Shown here: piece by piece, positions 1 to 5,524 of the stretch
Layout: each line of letters starts with the position of its first letter
Numbering within the stretch: position 1 is the first letter of the stretch
NCBI GenBank assembly: GCA_900543875.1
Contig: UQSV01000066.1
Span: 1 to 7,831 of the forward strand
Length of the DNA stretch: 7,831 nt
Direction of reading: 5' to 3'
Source of the DNA: an uncultured Coriobacteriaceae bacterium
GTDB lineage: Bacteria > Actinomycetota > Coriobacteriia > Coriobacteriales > Atopobiaceae
Notes under the pieces: generated by a model
Databases searched by the model: none
Told to the model about the DNA's origin: nothing
The model's input: the letters and a program-made list of their open reading frames with translations, nothing else
Program-made: the position numbers and the translations under genes

Positions 1-678
1 GAGCTCGTGGAGGCCGCGGGCGACTCGGGTGCGCGCGAGCGTGCCGCCGAGAAGGCCCTGCGGGCCGCCGAGGCCGCGCTCGCGAGCGCGGCGGACGCCC
101 TCGATTCCGTGCGCTCGACGGCCGCCCCGCGCTTTGCCGCCGAGGTCACGGCCCAGATGGCCCGTCTCGAGATGGACGGCGCCGAGCTCACGGTTGCGCT
201 CGAGCGCATGCCGCGCGAGCAGTGGGGCAAGCTTGGCCCCAGCCACGTCGAGCTCATGTACCGTCCCGGCGCTGGCCTCACGGCGCGCCCGCTGCGCCGC
301 ATCGCGAGCGGCGGCGAGGTGAGCCGCGTGATGCTCGCCTGCAAGGTGGTGCTCGGCCAGGCCGATGGCGTCGACACGCTCGTGTTTGACGAGGTCGACG
401 CCGGCGTGGGCGGCTCGACGGCGCGCTCGCTTGCCGCCGTGCTCGTCGACCTCGCCAAGACCCACCAGGTCATCGTCGTGACGCACCTCGCGCAGGTGGC
501 CGTCATGGGCCAGTGCCACTACCTGGTGTCGAAGGCCGCGGGCGCCGACGGCCGTCCCGAGACCTCGCTCACCCTCATCGAGGGCGAGGACCGCGTGGCC
601 GAGATTGCCCGCATGCTGTCGGGCGACACGTCAAAGATCTCGCTCGAGCACGCCCGCGAGCTTCTCGCCCAGGCATAG
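1..678 (+). CDS. recN: DNA repair protein RecN, C-terminal part (5' truncated by window edge)
   Basis: RecN is an SMC-like ATPase that acts early in repair of DNA double-strand breaks in the cytoplasm. The frame is open from base 1, and about 225 codons of a protein that is usually about 550 residues are present, so the N-terminal Walker A head and most of the coiled coil lie outside the window. Visible parts, in order: an Ala/Glu/Arg-rich coiled-coil end (bases 1-120); the ABC signature IASGGEVSR (SGGE at bases 307-318); Walker B LVFDEVDAGVGG (379-414), in which the Asp-Glu pair at 388-393 would carry the catalytic Glu; and the H-loop VTHLAQVA, with its His at 484-486. The usual THLPQVA has Ala in place of Pro here, a mild change. 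The gene ends in TAG at 676-678. It is followed by a palindromic gap and then a gene on the other strand, so it is the last gene of its transcription unit. The GTG at 7 is internal, not a start. Confidence 0.96.
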   Translation, partial: ELVEAAGDSGARERAAEKALRAAEAALASAADALDSVRSTAAPRFAAEVTAQMARLEMDGAELTVALERMPREQWGKLGPSHVELMYRPGAGLTARPLRRIASGGEVSRVMLACKVVLGQADGVDTLVFDEVDAGVGGSTARSLAAVLVDLAKTHQVIVVTHLAQVAVMGQCHYLVSKAAGADGRPETSLTLIEGEDRVAEIARMLSGDTSKISLEHARELLAQA

Positions 679-736
679 GGGTGCCGACTCGGTTGACTGG
701 TCGGATGGGCTGTCGGCCGCGCACGTTTGCTCGTGC

Positions 737-850
737 GCGCCATCGGTTTTGCATGTCTATCTGAGAGGCCCATCGGTTTTGCACGTCCAGGGCCTCCCAG
801 ACGTGCAAAACCGATGGGCCGTTGCAGGTAACATGCAAAACCGATGGCGC
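737..850. repeat. Nested double palindrome (four copies of a 20-base arm)
   Basis: Two perfect inverted repeats sit one inside the other. The outer arms are GCGCCATCGGTTTTGCATGT at 737-756 and its exact reverse complement at 831-850. The inner arms are GGCCCATCGGTTTTGCACGT at 767-786 and its exact reverse complement at 801-820; one more pair (787/800) extends the inner stem to 21 bp around a 12-base loop. Outer and inner arms differ at three positions, and each change is matched in its own partner. The element lies between the ends of the convergent recN and tatD genes. It may act as a two-way transcription stop, but no T-tract follows either stem, so a REP/MITE-like element is equally possible. 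Confidence 0.9.
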
Positions 851-881
851 GACGGGCCCGATGAGCGGCGCCCCGTCGTGG

Positions 882-1637
882 CTAAAGCTCGAGGAGGCGC
901 CGGCTCGTGGCGGCAAGCCTCTCGGCAACGTCCTCGTTGCGCAGCTCGCAGACGGTGGCGAGCGTGTCGCGCAGGCGGCCCACGAGCCGCCCGGGCCCCC
1001 ACTCGGCGGCGTGCGTGCCCTCGCCGGGCAGGTCGGTCTCGAGCAGCAGCTGGCTGGCCGGGACCTGTCTCACGTAGGCGCGGCCGCGGCGCGTCTCGAG
1101 TCCAAAGGCGTTGACCGAGAAGAGGCAGCCCATCCGCCGCGCCCGCGCGAGCTCGTCGCCCGACCCCGAGAACCAGTGGAGGATGACGTCGTTGTTGGCG
1201 AGCGTGCGGTGACGCTCGAGCAGGTCGAGCACCGCCGTGGCAGACGCCACGGCATGCACCGTGAGCACGTGCCCACCGCCCTCGCAGGCGCCCAGGATCT
1301 TGTCGAGGGTGCCTACCTGCAGCGTCGCCTGCCCGTCTCGCCCATGGGCAAAGTCTAGGCCAACCTCGCCCACGTAGCGGCAGGCGCCTGCGAGCTCGGC
1401 CGCGCGTGCCGCGTCTGCCTCGCTGGCCCGTCCGTCGCACAGCCACCACGGATGCAGGCCCACGCCCACGCGCACGTTCGTCGCCCCTGTCAGCGCCGCG
1501 CGCGCACCCTCGAACTCGTCGGGCGTCACCGTGGCGCAGAAGCCACCCGCGCCCGCCTGCCCCATGAGGGCGGCGCCGGCGGCTGCGTCGTCCCAAAACG
1601 CCAGGTGGCAGTGCATGTCAAAGACGTCGAGCGCCAT
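882..1637 (-). CDS. TatD family metal-dependent hydrolase
   Basis: This 251-residue protein has the length and motif order of TatD-family amidohydrolase-fold enzymes, cytoplasmic metal-dependent nucleases or related hydrolases. Visible metal-site motifs: DMHCHL with H9 and H11; VGLHPWW with H62; YVGEVGLDF with E91; LTVHAVAS with H128; ILHWFSGSG with H154; and LLLETDLPG with D202. All expected ligands are present, so the enzyme should be active. The ATG at 1637 is chosen because MALDVFDMHCHL is where the family begins and because a weak GGTAGG lies 7-8 bases upstream, overlapping the tcdA stop codon. Only 8 bases separate it from tcdA, which suggests co-transcription and translational coupling. 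Sequence outside the motifs is not close to the classical TatD/YcfH type, so the true substrate (DNA, RNA or a small molecule) is unknown. The gene ends in TAG about 30 bases from the palindrome at 737-850. Confidence 0.9.
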   Translation of the reverse strand: MALDVFDMHCHLAFWDDAAAGAALMGQAGAGGFCATVTPDEFEGARAALTGATNVRVGVGLHPWWLCDGRASEADAARAAELAGACRYVGEVGLDFAHGRDGQATLQVGTLDKILGACEGGGHVLTVHAVASATAVLDLLERHRTLANNDVILHWFSGSGDELARARRMGCLFSVNAFGLETRRGRAYVRQVPASQLLLETDLPGEGTHAAEWGPGRLVGRLRDTLATVCELRNEDVAERLAATSRRLLEL

Positions 1638-1645
1638 GGCGGGGC

Positions 1646-2608
1646 CTACCGTTCGCCAGTGGTGGCGCCAGTGGTAGCGCCAGTGGTAGCACGAGCGACG
1701 TCGCCGGCGAGTGCGCCATCCGCATCGCTCGTCTCGGCAGCATCGGTGTCCGCGGAGCTGCTGCCCGCCCCGTCTGCGCCCGGCTCCCAGCGCCAGGGCT
1801 CGTAGCCGATGAGCGCACGGATCACGCGGCCGGCCACCATCTGGCCCATGATCGGCGGCATGTAGCTCGCCGTTCCCAGGTTCGAGATGCCGCCGTGGGA
1901 GCTGCCGGCAACGGCCGCCGGGCGCACGGGCGGCTCGGGCGAGTAGAGCACCTCGAGGTGGCGCACACCGCGTTTCGCGCACTCCTTGCGCACGGTGCGC
2001 GCCATGCGGCAGCCGTGCGTCTTGGTGATGTCTGCGAGCTCGAAGCGCTCGGGGTCGAGCTTGTTGGCGGCGCCCATGCTCGAGACCTCGGGGATGCGCG
2101 CGTCCCAGCAGAGCTTCGCGAGCGCGAGCTTCTGGGTGATCGTGTCGATCGCGTCGACCACGTAGTCGAGCTGCCCGCGCCCTACGACGCGGCCCTGCTC
2201 GTCCACCTCGGCGCCGGCCCAGGCGAGCACCTCGGGGAGGTTGTCGGCGCTCACGTACTGCTGACGGATGCTCACCCGGCACGCGGGGTTGATCTGGTGG
2301 ACCATCTCGCGCATGACCTCGGCCTTGACGCGACCCACGGTGCCCTCGAAGGCCAGCGCCTGGCGGTTGAGGTTGCTCTTCTCGACCACGTCGCGGTCGA
2401 CGAGGAACAGCTCGCCGGTGGCCGCGCGGGCCAGCGCCTCGACGCAGCTCGAGCCCACGCCGCCCAGCCCTATCACGAGGACGCGCGAGCCCTGGATGCG
2501 CGCGAGGCCCGCCTCGCCAAAGATGGGGCGCAGGCGCGTGGTGATGTCGTCGGCGGGCGTGCTGGCGCAGGTCGCGCTCCCCAGGGCGTCTTGGGTCGTC
2601 TCGCTCAC
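1646..2608 (-). CDS. tcdA: tRNA threonylcarbamoyladenosine dehydratase (ThiF/E1-like family)
   Basis: TcdA (CsdL/YrvM) uses ATP to cyclise the t6A modification at position 37 of ANN-decoding tRNAs to ct6A. The protein has 320 residues. The nucleotide-binding loop is VIGLGGVGSS (residues 45-54), followed by the acidic pair D71/D73, the NLNRQ motif (79-83), VVDAID (150-155) with K160, and IPEVSSMGAANK (172-183), DITKT (193-197) and YSPEPP (222-227). The latter blocks closely resemble Bacillus YrvM, which separates it from MoeB and ThiF. C200, in THGCRMAR, is placed like a cysteine conserved in related proteins. The start is GTG at 2608, supported by TGGAGG six bases upstream. The E1-like domain ends near residue 275 (GYEPWRWEP). 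The last 44 residues form an Ala/Gly/Ser/Asp/Thr-rich, probably disordered tail ending in three ATTG repeats, which the family normally lacks. It is the first gene of a pair with tatD and is divergent from the DUF1846 gene. Confidence 0.9.
   Translation of the reverse strand: MSETTQDALGSATCASTPADDITTRLRPIFGEAGLARIQGSRVLVIGLGGVGSSCVEALARAATGELFLVDRDVVEKSNLNRQALAFEGTVGRVKAEVMREMVHQINPACRVSIRQQYVSADNLPEVLAWAGAEVDEQGRVVGRGQLDYVVDAIDTITQKLALAKLCWDARIPEVSSMGAANKLDPERFELADITKTHGCRMARTVRKECAKRGVRHLEVLYSPEPPVRPAAVAGSSHGGISNLGTASYMPPIMGQMVAGRVIRALIGYEPWRWEPGADGAGSSSADTDAAETSDADGALAGDVARATTGATTGATTGER
1655..1690 (-). repeat. 12-base tandem repeat, three copies, in the tcdA tail
   Basis: On the plus strand the units are GCCAGTGGTGGC, GCCAGTGGTAGC and GCCAGTGGTAGC, back to back, with one base difference in the first. 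The unit length is a multiple of three, so each copy adds Ala-Thr-Thr-Gly to the tcdA C-terminus without changing frame. The array sits only a few codons before the stop and about 20 bases upstream of the tatD start on the coding strand. Confidence 0.9.
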
Positions 2609-2613
2609 GTGGG

Positions 2614-2620
2614 GCCTCCA
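2614..2620 (-). promoter_or_regulatory. Ribosome binding site that fixes the GTG start of tcdA
   Basis: On the minus strand TGGAGG is followed by six bases and then GTG. This good Shine-Dalgarno match at ideal spacing supports the GTG at 2608 over downstream starts. Confidence 0.7.
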
Positions 2621-2629
2621 GTCAGGTAA

Positions 2630-2660
2630 AGTCTATATGTTGCACTTATGATAGCCGCGC
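2630..2660. promoter_or_regulatory. Divergent promoter region for tcdA (-) and the DUF1846 gene (+)
   Basis: The gap between the two divergent genes is about 100 bases and contains the only AT-rich patch in the area. It holds a -10-like TATGAT on the plus strand (2647-2652) and an overlapping TATCAT on the minus strand (2653-2648), each five of six to the TATAAT consensus; TATAGA on the minus strand (2637-2632) is a further candidate. None has a convincing -35 box at 16-18 bases. The assignment rests on position and base composition. Confidence 0.35.
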
Positions 2661-2711
2661 GCGACGGGGGAGTGCGCCCTGCGGTCGCCTCGGCGCTTTT
2701 GGGGAGGCCAC

Positions 2712-4193
2712 ATGCGACAGGGTTTTGACAACGACAAGTACATCGAGCTACAGGCCGAGCACATCCGCGAGCGCGTGGGCCAGTTTGGTGGCAAGCTCTA
2801 CCTCGAGTTTGGTGGCAAGCTGTTCGACGACTACCACGCGAGCCGCGTCCTGCCTGGCTTTGAGCCCGACGTCAAGTTCCGCATGCTCAAGAGCCTCGCC
2901 GACGACGTCGAGGTCATCATCGCCATCAACGCCAACCACATCGAGAAGAACAAGGCCCGTGGTGACCTGGGCATCACCTACGACGAGGACGTCCTGCGCC
3001 TCGTCGACCTGTTCCGCGGCAACGGCATGGCGGTGGCCGCCGTGGTCATCACCCAGTACGCCGGTCAGGCCGCGGCCGACGCCTTCCGCCACCGCCTCGA
3101 GGGCCTGGGCATCTCCTGCAAGCTTCACTATCCCATCGAGGGCTACCCCCACAACGTCGACCTCATCGTCTCCGACGAGGGCTATGGCAAGAACGACTAC
3201 GTCGAGACCACGCGCCCGCTCGTCGTCGTGACGGCGCCCGGCCCGGGCTCCGGCAAGCTCGCCACGTGCCTGTCGCAGATCTACCACGAACACAAGCGCG
3301 GCGTCGAGGCCGGCTACGCCAAGTTCGAGACCTTCCCCGTCTGGAACCTGCCGCTCACGCACCCCGTAAACATCGCCTACGAGGCCGCCACCGCAGACCT
3401 CGACGACGCCAACATCATCGACCCGTTCCACCTCGAGGCCTATGGCAAGACCACGGTCAACTACAACCGCGACGTCGAGGCCTTCCCCGTGGTGCGCGCC
3501 CTGATGGACAAGATCTTGGGCGAGAGCCCCTACCAGAGTCCCACCGACATGGGCGTCAACATGGTGGGCTTTGCCATCAGCGACGACGAGGCCTGCCGCG
3601 ACGCCTCCAAGATGGAGATCGTGCGCCGCTACTTCTCGGCCCTCGAGACGGTCAAGCGCACGGGCACCGGCTCCGAGCAGGTCGAGCGCCTCGAGATCAT
3701 CATGAAGAAGGCGGGCGTCGACAAGAACTACTCGCCGGCCCGCTCCGCCGCCCTCACGCGCGAGCAGGTCACGGGCGCGCCCGCCGGCGCCATGGTCATG
3801 CCCGACGGCTCGGTCGTCACGGGCAAGACGTCGACGCGCCTGGGCTGCGCGAGCTCGCTGCTTATGAATGCGCTCAAGTCCGTCGCGGGCGTCGACCTGG
3901 ACGTCGAGGTCATCTCCGATGGCGCGATCGAGCCCATCAGCCGCCTCAAGACGCGCGCGCTGGGCAGCAAGAACCCGCGCCTGCACACCGACGAGACGCT
4001 CATGGCGCTCTCGATCACCTCGGCGACCGACGAGACGGCCGCGCGTGTGCTCGACGGCCTCTCGCAGCTGCGCGGCTGCGACGCGTTCTTCTCGGTGATC
4101 ATCAGTGCCACCGACGAGCAGCTGCTTCGCCGCTTGGGCATCAACGTTTGCTGCGAGCCAAAGTACGAGCGCAGCGGCTACTTCCACAAGTAG
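2712..4193 (+). CDS. UPF0371/DUF1846 family protein
   Basis: This 493-residue protein matches the UPF0371 (DUF1846) family in length and along its whole sequence; the family's biochemical role is not established. Family-typical blocks include FGGKLYLEFGGKLFDDYHASRVLPGF (about residues 25-50), KARGDLGITYDEDVLRL (81-97) and EGYPHNVDLIVSDEGYGKNDYV. Residues 174-183 (TAPGPGSGKL) look like a nucleotide-binding P-loop, with K182 as the phosphate-contacting candidate, so nucleotide binding is a reasonable guess, not a demonstrated activity. No signal peptide or membrane segment is visible, so it should be cytosolic. The ATG at 2712 is preceded by a strong GGGGAGG at 2701-2707 with a four-base spacer. 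It appears to be a single-gene unit, divergent from tcdA and ending at a strong palindrome. Its wobble positions are strongly G/C-rich, consistent with a resident, well-expressed gene. Confidence 0.95.
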   Translation: MRQGFDNDKYIELQAEHIRERVGQFGGKLYLEFGGKLFDDYHASRVLPGFEPDVKFRMLKSLADDVEVIIAINANHIEKNKARGDLGITYDEDVLRLVDLFRGNGMAVAAVVITQYAGQAAADAFRHRLEGLGISCKLHYPIEGYPHNVDLIVSDEGYGKNDYVETTRPLVVVTAPGPGSGKLATCLSQIYHEHKRGVEAGYAKFETFPVWNLPLTHPVNIAYEAATADLDDANIIDPFHLEAYGKTTVNYNRDVEAFPVVRALMDKILGESPYQSPTDMGVNMVGFAISDDEACRDASKMEIVRRYFSALETVKRTGTGSEQVERLEIIMKKAGVDKNYSPARSAALTREQVTGAPAGAMVMPDGSVVTGKTSTRLGCASSLLMNALKSVAGVDLDVEVISDGAIEPISRLKTRALGSKNPRLHTDETLMALSITSATDETAARVLDGLSQLRGCDAFFSVIISATDEQLLRRLGINVCCEPKYERSGYFHK

Positions 4194-4288
4194 GCGAGTG
4201 CGCGGCGCCAGGCTGCTGCAACGCCTCAAGCAAGGTAGACGCGGGGCGGCGGGGGAATTCGATCCCTCGTCGCCCCTTTTGTCTGCCG

Positions 4289-4352
4289 CCGCTCGTTCGT
4301 TCATCCGATCTACGCGCCGGAGAGCCTCCCAATACGTAGATCGGATGAGCGG
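4289..4352. repeat. Long inverted repeat between convergent genes, candidate two-way terminator
   Basis: A perfect 14-base arm TCATCCGATCTACG (4301-4314) pairs with CGTAGATCGGATGA (4335-4348) around a 20-base loop. The right arm continues to GAGCGG, and the left arm has the matching CCGCT at 4289-4293, but the two left segments are split by CGTTCGTT (4294-4301), a doubled CGTT. This looks like an 18-bp palindrome with an eight-base insertion in one arm. The loop contains GCCTCCCA (4324-4331), also present in the inner loop of the palindrome at 737-850. The element lies between the stops of the DUF1846 gene and lysR. No T-run follows on the plus strand; GCCCCTTTTG (4272-4281) precedes it. Confidence 0.8.
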
Positions 4353-4396
4353 GGCTCTGCCGCCAGATGGCTGGCCGTTTCGCCCGGCGGGCGACG

Positions 4397-5287
4397 CTAG
4401 GCCTGCCCCGTGCCCTGCGTGAGGCAGTCGAGGAAGGCGCGGGCCGCGTGGCTCAGCAGGCCCGGGCGAAAGACGGCGCAGATGCTGCGGGTCACGGCGG
4501 GCTCGAGCGGGCGCGTCTCAATGGCGTAGGGGCAGCGGCGCAGGATTAGCGCCGGCAGAATCGAGATGCCCAGGCCGTTCTCGACCATGCTCATGATGGC
4601 GTAGTCGTCCCAGGTGGCGAGCTTGGTCGCGGGCGTAAGGCCGGCCGCCTCGAACAGCGGGCTGATCTCGTTGTTGTCGCCGCGCTCGAGCAGGATGAAC
4701 GGGTCGCGGCAGAGGTCGGCGAGCGTCACGCACGCCCCGGCGGCCAGCTCGTGGCGGGCCGGCATCACGGCGAGCAGCTCGTCCACCAGCACCTCCTCGC
4801 GTGCCAGGCCCTCGCGCGGCGTCTGGGGCGGGTAGGGGAGAAACCCAAAGTCGACGACGCCCTCGGCCACCCACTCCTCGATCTGGTTGTAGTCGCCCAT
4901 GCGCAGCTCGTACTCGATGGCGGGGTGCGCCGCCTGGAAGCGCCCGATGGCGTCGGGCAGCACATGGGTCGCCACGCTCGAGAAGGTGCCGATGGTGATG
5001 TGGCCGCGCTCGAGGCCCACGACCTCGCCCACGCGCTCGGTGAGGCGTCGGTGGTCCTCGCACAGCACCTCGACGAAGGGCATCACGAGCGCGCCGTCCT
5101 CCGTGAGGCGCACGCCGCGCCGGCCGCGCTCGAGCACGGCAAAGCCCCACTCGCGCTCGAGGTCTGCGATCATGCGCGAGACGCCCGACTGGCTGTAGGC
5201 CAGCTCGTGGGCCGCGGCGCTGATGCTGCCGAGACGAACGGCGCAGCTGAGCGCCTGGTACTTCTGGATCGCCGCGTCCACGGTCAT
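4397..5287 (-). CDS. LysR family transcriptional regulator
   Basis: This 296-residue protein has LysR-type architecture: an N-terminal winged helix-turn-helix and a C-terminal effector-binding domain of the periplasmic-binding-protein fold. The helix-turn-helix covers about residues 20-44 (GSISAAAHELAYSQSGVSRM, then IADLE), followed by the wing LLERGRRGVRLTEDG-type segment. The effector domain starts near GHITIGTFSSVATHVLP and contains the family-typical VENGLGISILP. It probably controls the divergent EamA transporter gene and itself; the ligand cannot be read from sequence. The start is uncertain between ATG at 5287 and GTG at 5281 (two residues shorter); AAAGGA at 5292-5287 sits at the right distance for the GTG but overlaps the ATG. 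An open frame runs upstream to 5446 but crosses REP-like repeats and is not family sequence. The gene ends in TAG, convergent with the DUF1846 gene. Confidence 0.92.
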   Translation of the reverse strand: MTVDAAIQKYQALSCAVRLGSISAAAHELAYSQSGVSRMIADLEREWGFAVLERGRRGVRLTEDGALVMPFVEVLCEDHRRLTERVGEVVGLERGHITIGTFSSVATHVLPDAIGRFQAAHPAIEYELRMGDYNQIEEWVAEGVVDFGFLPYPPQTPREGLAREEVLVDELLAVMPARHELAAGACVTLADLCRDPFILLERGDNNEISPLFEAAGLTPATKLATWDDYAIMSMVENGLGISILPALILRRCPYAIETRPLEPAVTRSICAVFRPGLLSHAARAFLDCLTQGTGQA

Positions 5288-5292
5288 CCTTT
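5287..5292 (-). promoter_or_regulatory. Shine-Dalgarno sequence favouring a GTG start for lysR
   Basis: AAAGGA on the minus strand lies five bases before the GTG at 5281 and overlaps the first base of the ATG at 5287. If this is the ribosome binding site, translation begins at the GTG. A weaker AGAGAG farther upstream could serve the ATG. Confidence 0.5.
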
Positions 5293-5303
5293 CTCTCTGG
5301 CCT

Positions 5304-5359
5304 ATGACACTGGGGACGTGCCTTCTGTCATATGGCAAAAGGCACGTCCTCGTTGTCAT
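5304..5359. repeat. REP-like imperfect palindrome in the lysR leader
   Basis: Left arm 5304-5324 and right arm 5339-5359 are 21 bases each and complementary at 18 positions, with a perfect outer ATGACA/TGTCAT pair and a perfect inner block GGACGTGCCTT/AAGGCACGTCC, around a 14-base loop. Related fragments lie nearby: GCCCGTCCCC at 5390-5399 (inverted, one mismatch from the core) and ACACTGGGG at 5475-5483 (identical to 5307-5315). The sequence type resembles short REP elements scattered in intergenic DNA; from memory, GGGGACGTG-type palindromes are frequent in anaerobic Gram-positive genomes, which I cannot check here. On the lysR transcript the hairpin would end about 17 bases before the start codon. 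Confidence 0.75.
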
Positions 5360-5375
5360 GCTCGCCTTTGGCCTA

Positions 5376-5410
5376 ATGCGTGCCAACAGGCCCGTCCCCT
5401 TGACACGCAT
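5376..5410. repeat. Hairpin between lysR and eamA
   Basis: ATGCGTG (5376-5382) pairs with CACGCAT (5404-5410). After one mismatch, CAA/TTG adds three pairs, leaving a 13-base loop. The right arm overlaps TTGACA (5400-5405), a perfect -35 consensus on the plus strand. Confidence 0.55.
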
Positions 5411-5440
5411 GCCATGCGATATTGTGCTAGCAAGTATGCT
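5400..5440 (+). promoter_or_regulatory. Candidate promoter and LysR operator for the eamA gene
   Basis: TTGACA at 5400-5405 matches the -35 consensus. The best-spaced -10 (TGTGCT, 5423-5428, 17-base spacer) is poor; TATGCT at 5435-5440 is a better -10 but too distant. Between them lies the perfect 8-bp palindrome TGCTAGCA (5425-5432), flanked by ATA (5419-5421) and TAT (5435-5437), an interrupted dyad of the size LysR regulators bind. A weak promoter needing an activator would fit, but this is inference. Confidence 0.35.
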
Positions 5441-5524
5441 AAACATGCGCTTTTATCCTAGCATGGGCGCTGTCACACTGGGGTACGGAAAATCGCCCGC
5501 ACGCAGCAAGGAAGCGCCCGCCAC

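Noticed and set aside
737..850. CRISPR array
   Set aside because: Four repeats are present, but in opposing orientations with unequal short gaps; there is no spacer regularity and no cas gene.
757..1596. 279-codon minus-strand frame over tatD
   Set aside because: Arg/Gly-rich out-of-frame shadow of tatD that also runs through the palindrome.
882..2282. 466-codon reading of tatD with a long N-terminal extension
   Set aside because: The extension runs through tcdA in another frame and is Arg/Pro/Ala-rich without domains. The TatD family begins at MALDVFDMHCHL (1637).
2640..2668. TTGCAC as a -35 box for the DUF1846 gene
   Set aside because: The sequence 17 bases downstream is GC-only and has no -10 resemblance.
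2748..4304. 518-codon open frame on the minus strand opposite the DUF1846 gene
   Set aside because: Its composition is that of a shadow frame in GC-rich DNA (Val/Ala/Asp/Leu/Arg monotony with no recognisable domain), and it lies antisense to a clear conserved gene.
5288..5446. N-terminal extension of lysR
   Set aside because: It is read from REP-like repeat DNA, and LysR proteins start a few residues before the helix-turn-helix, as with ATG 5287 or GTG 5281.
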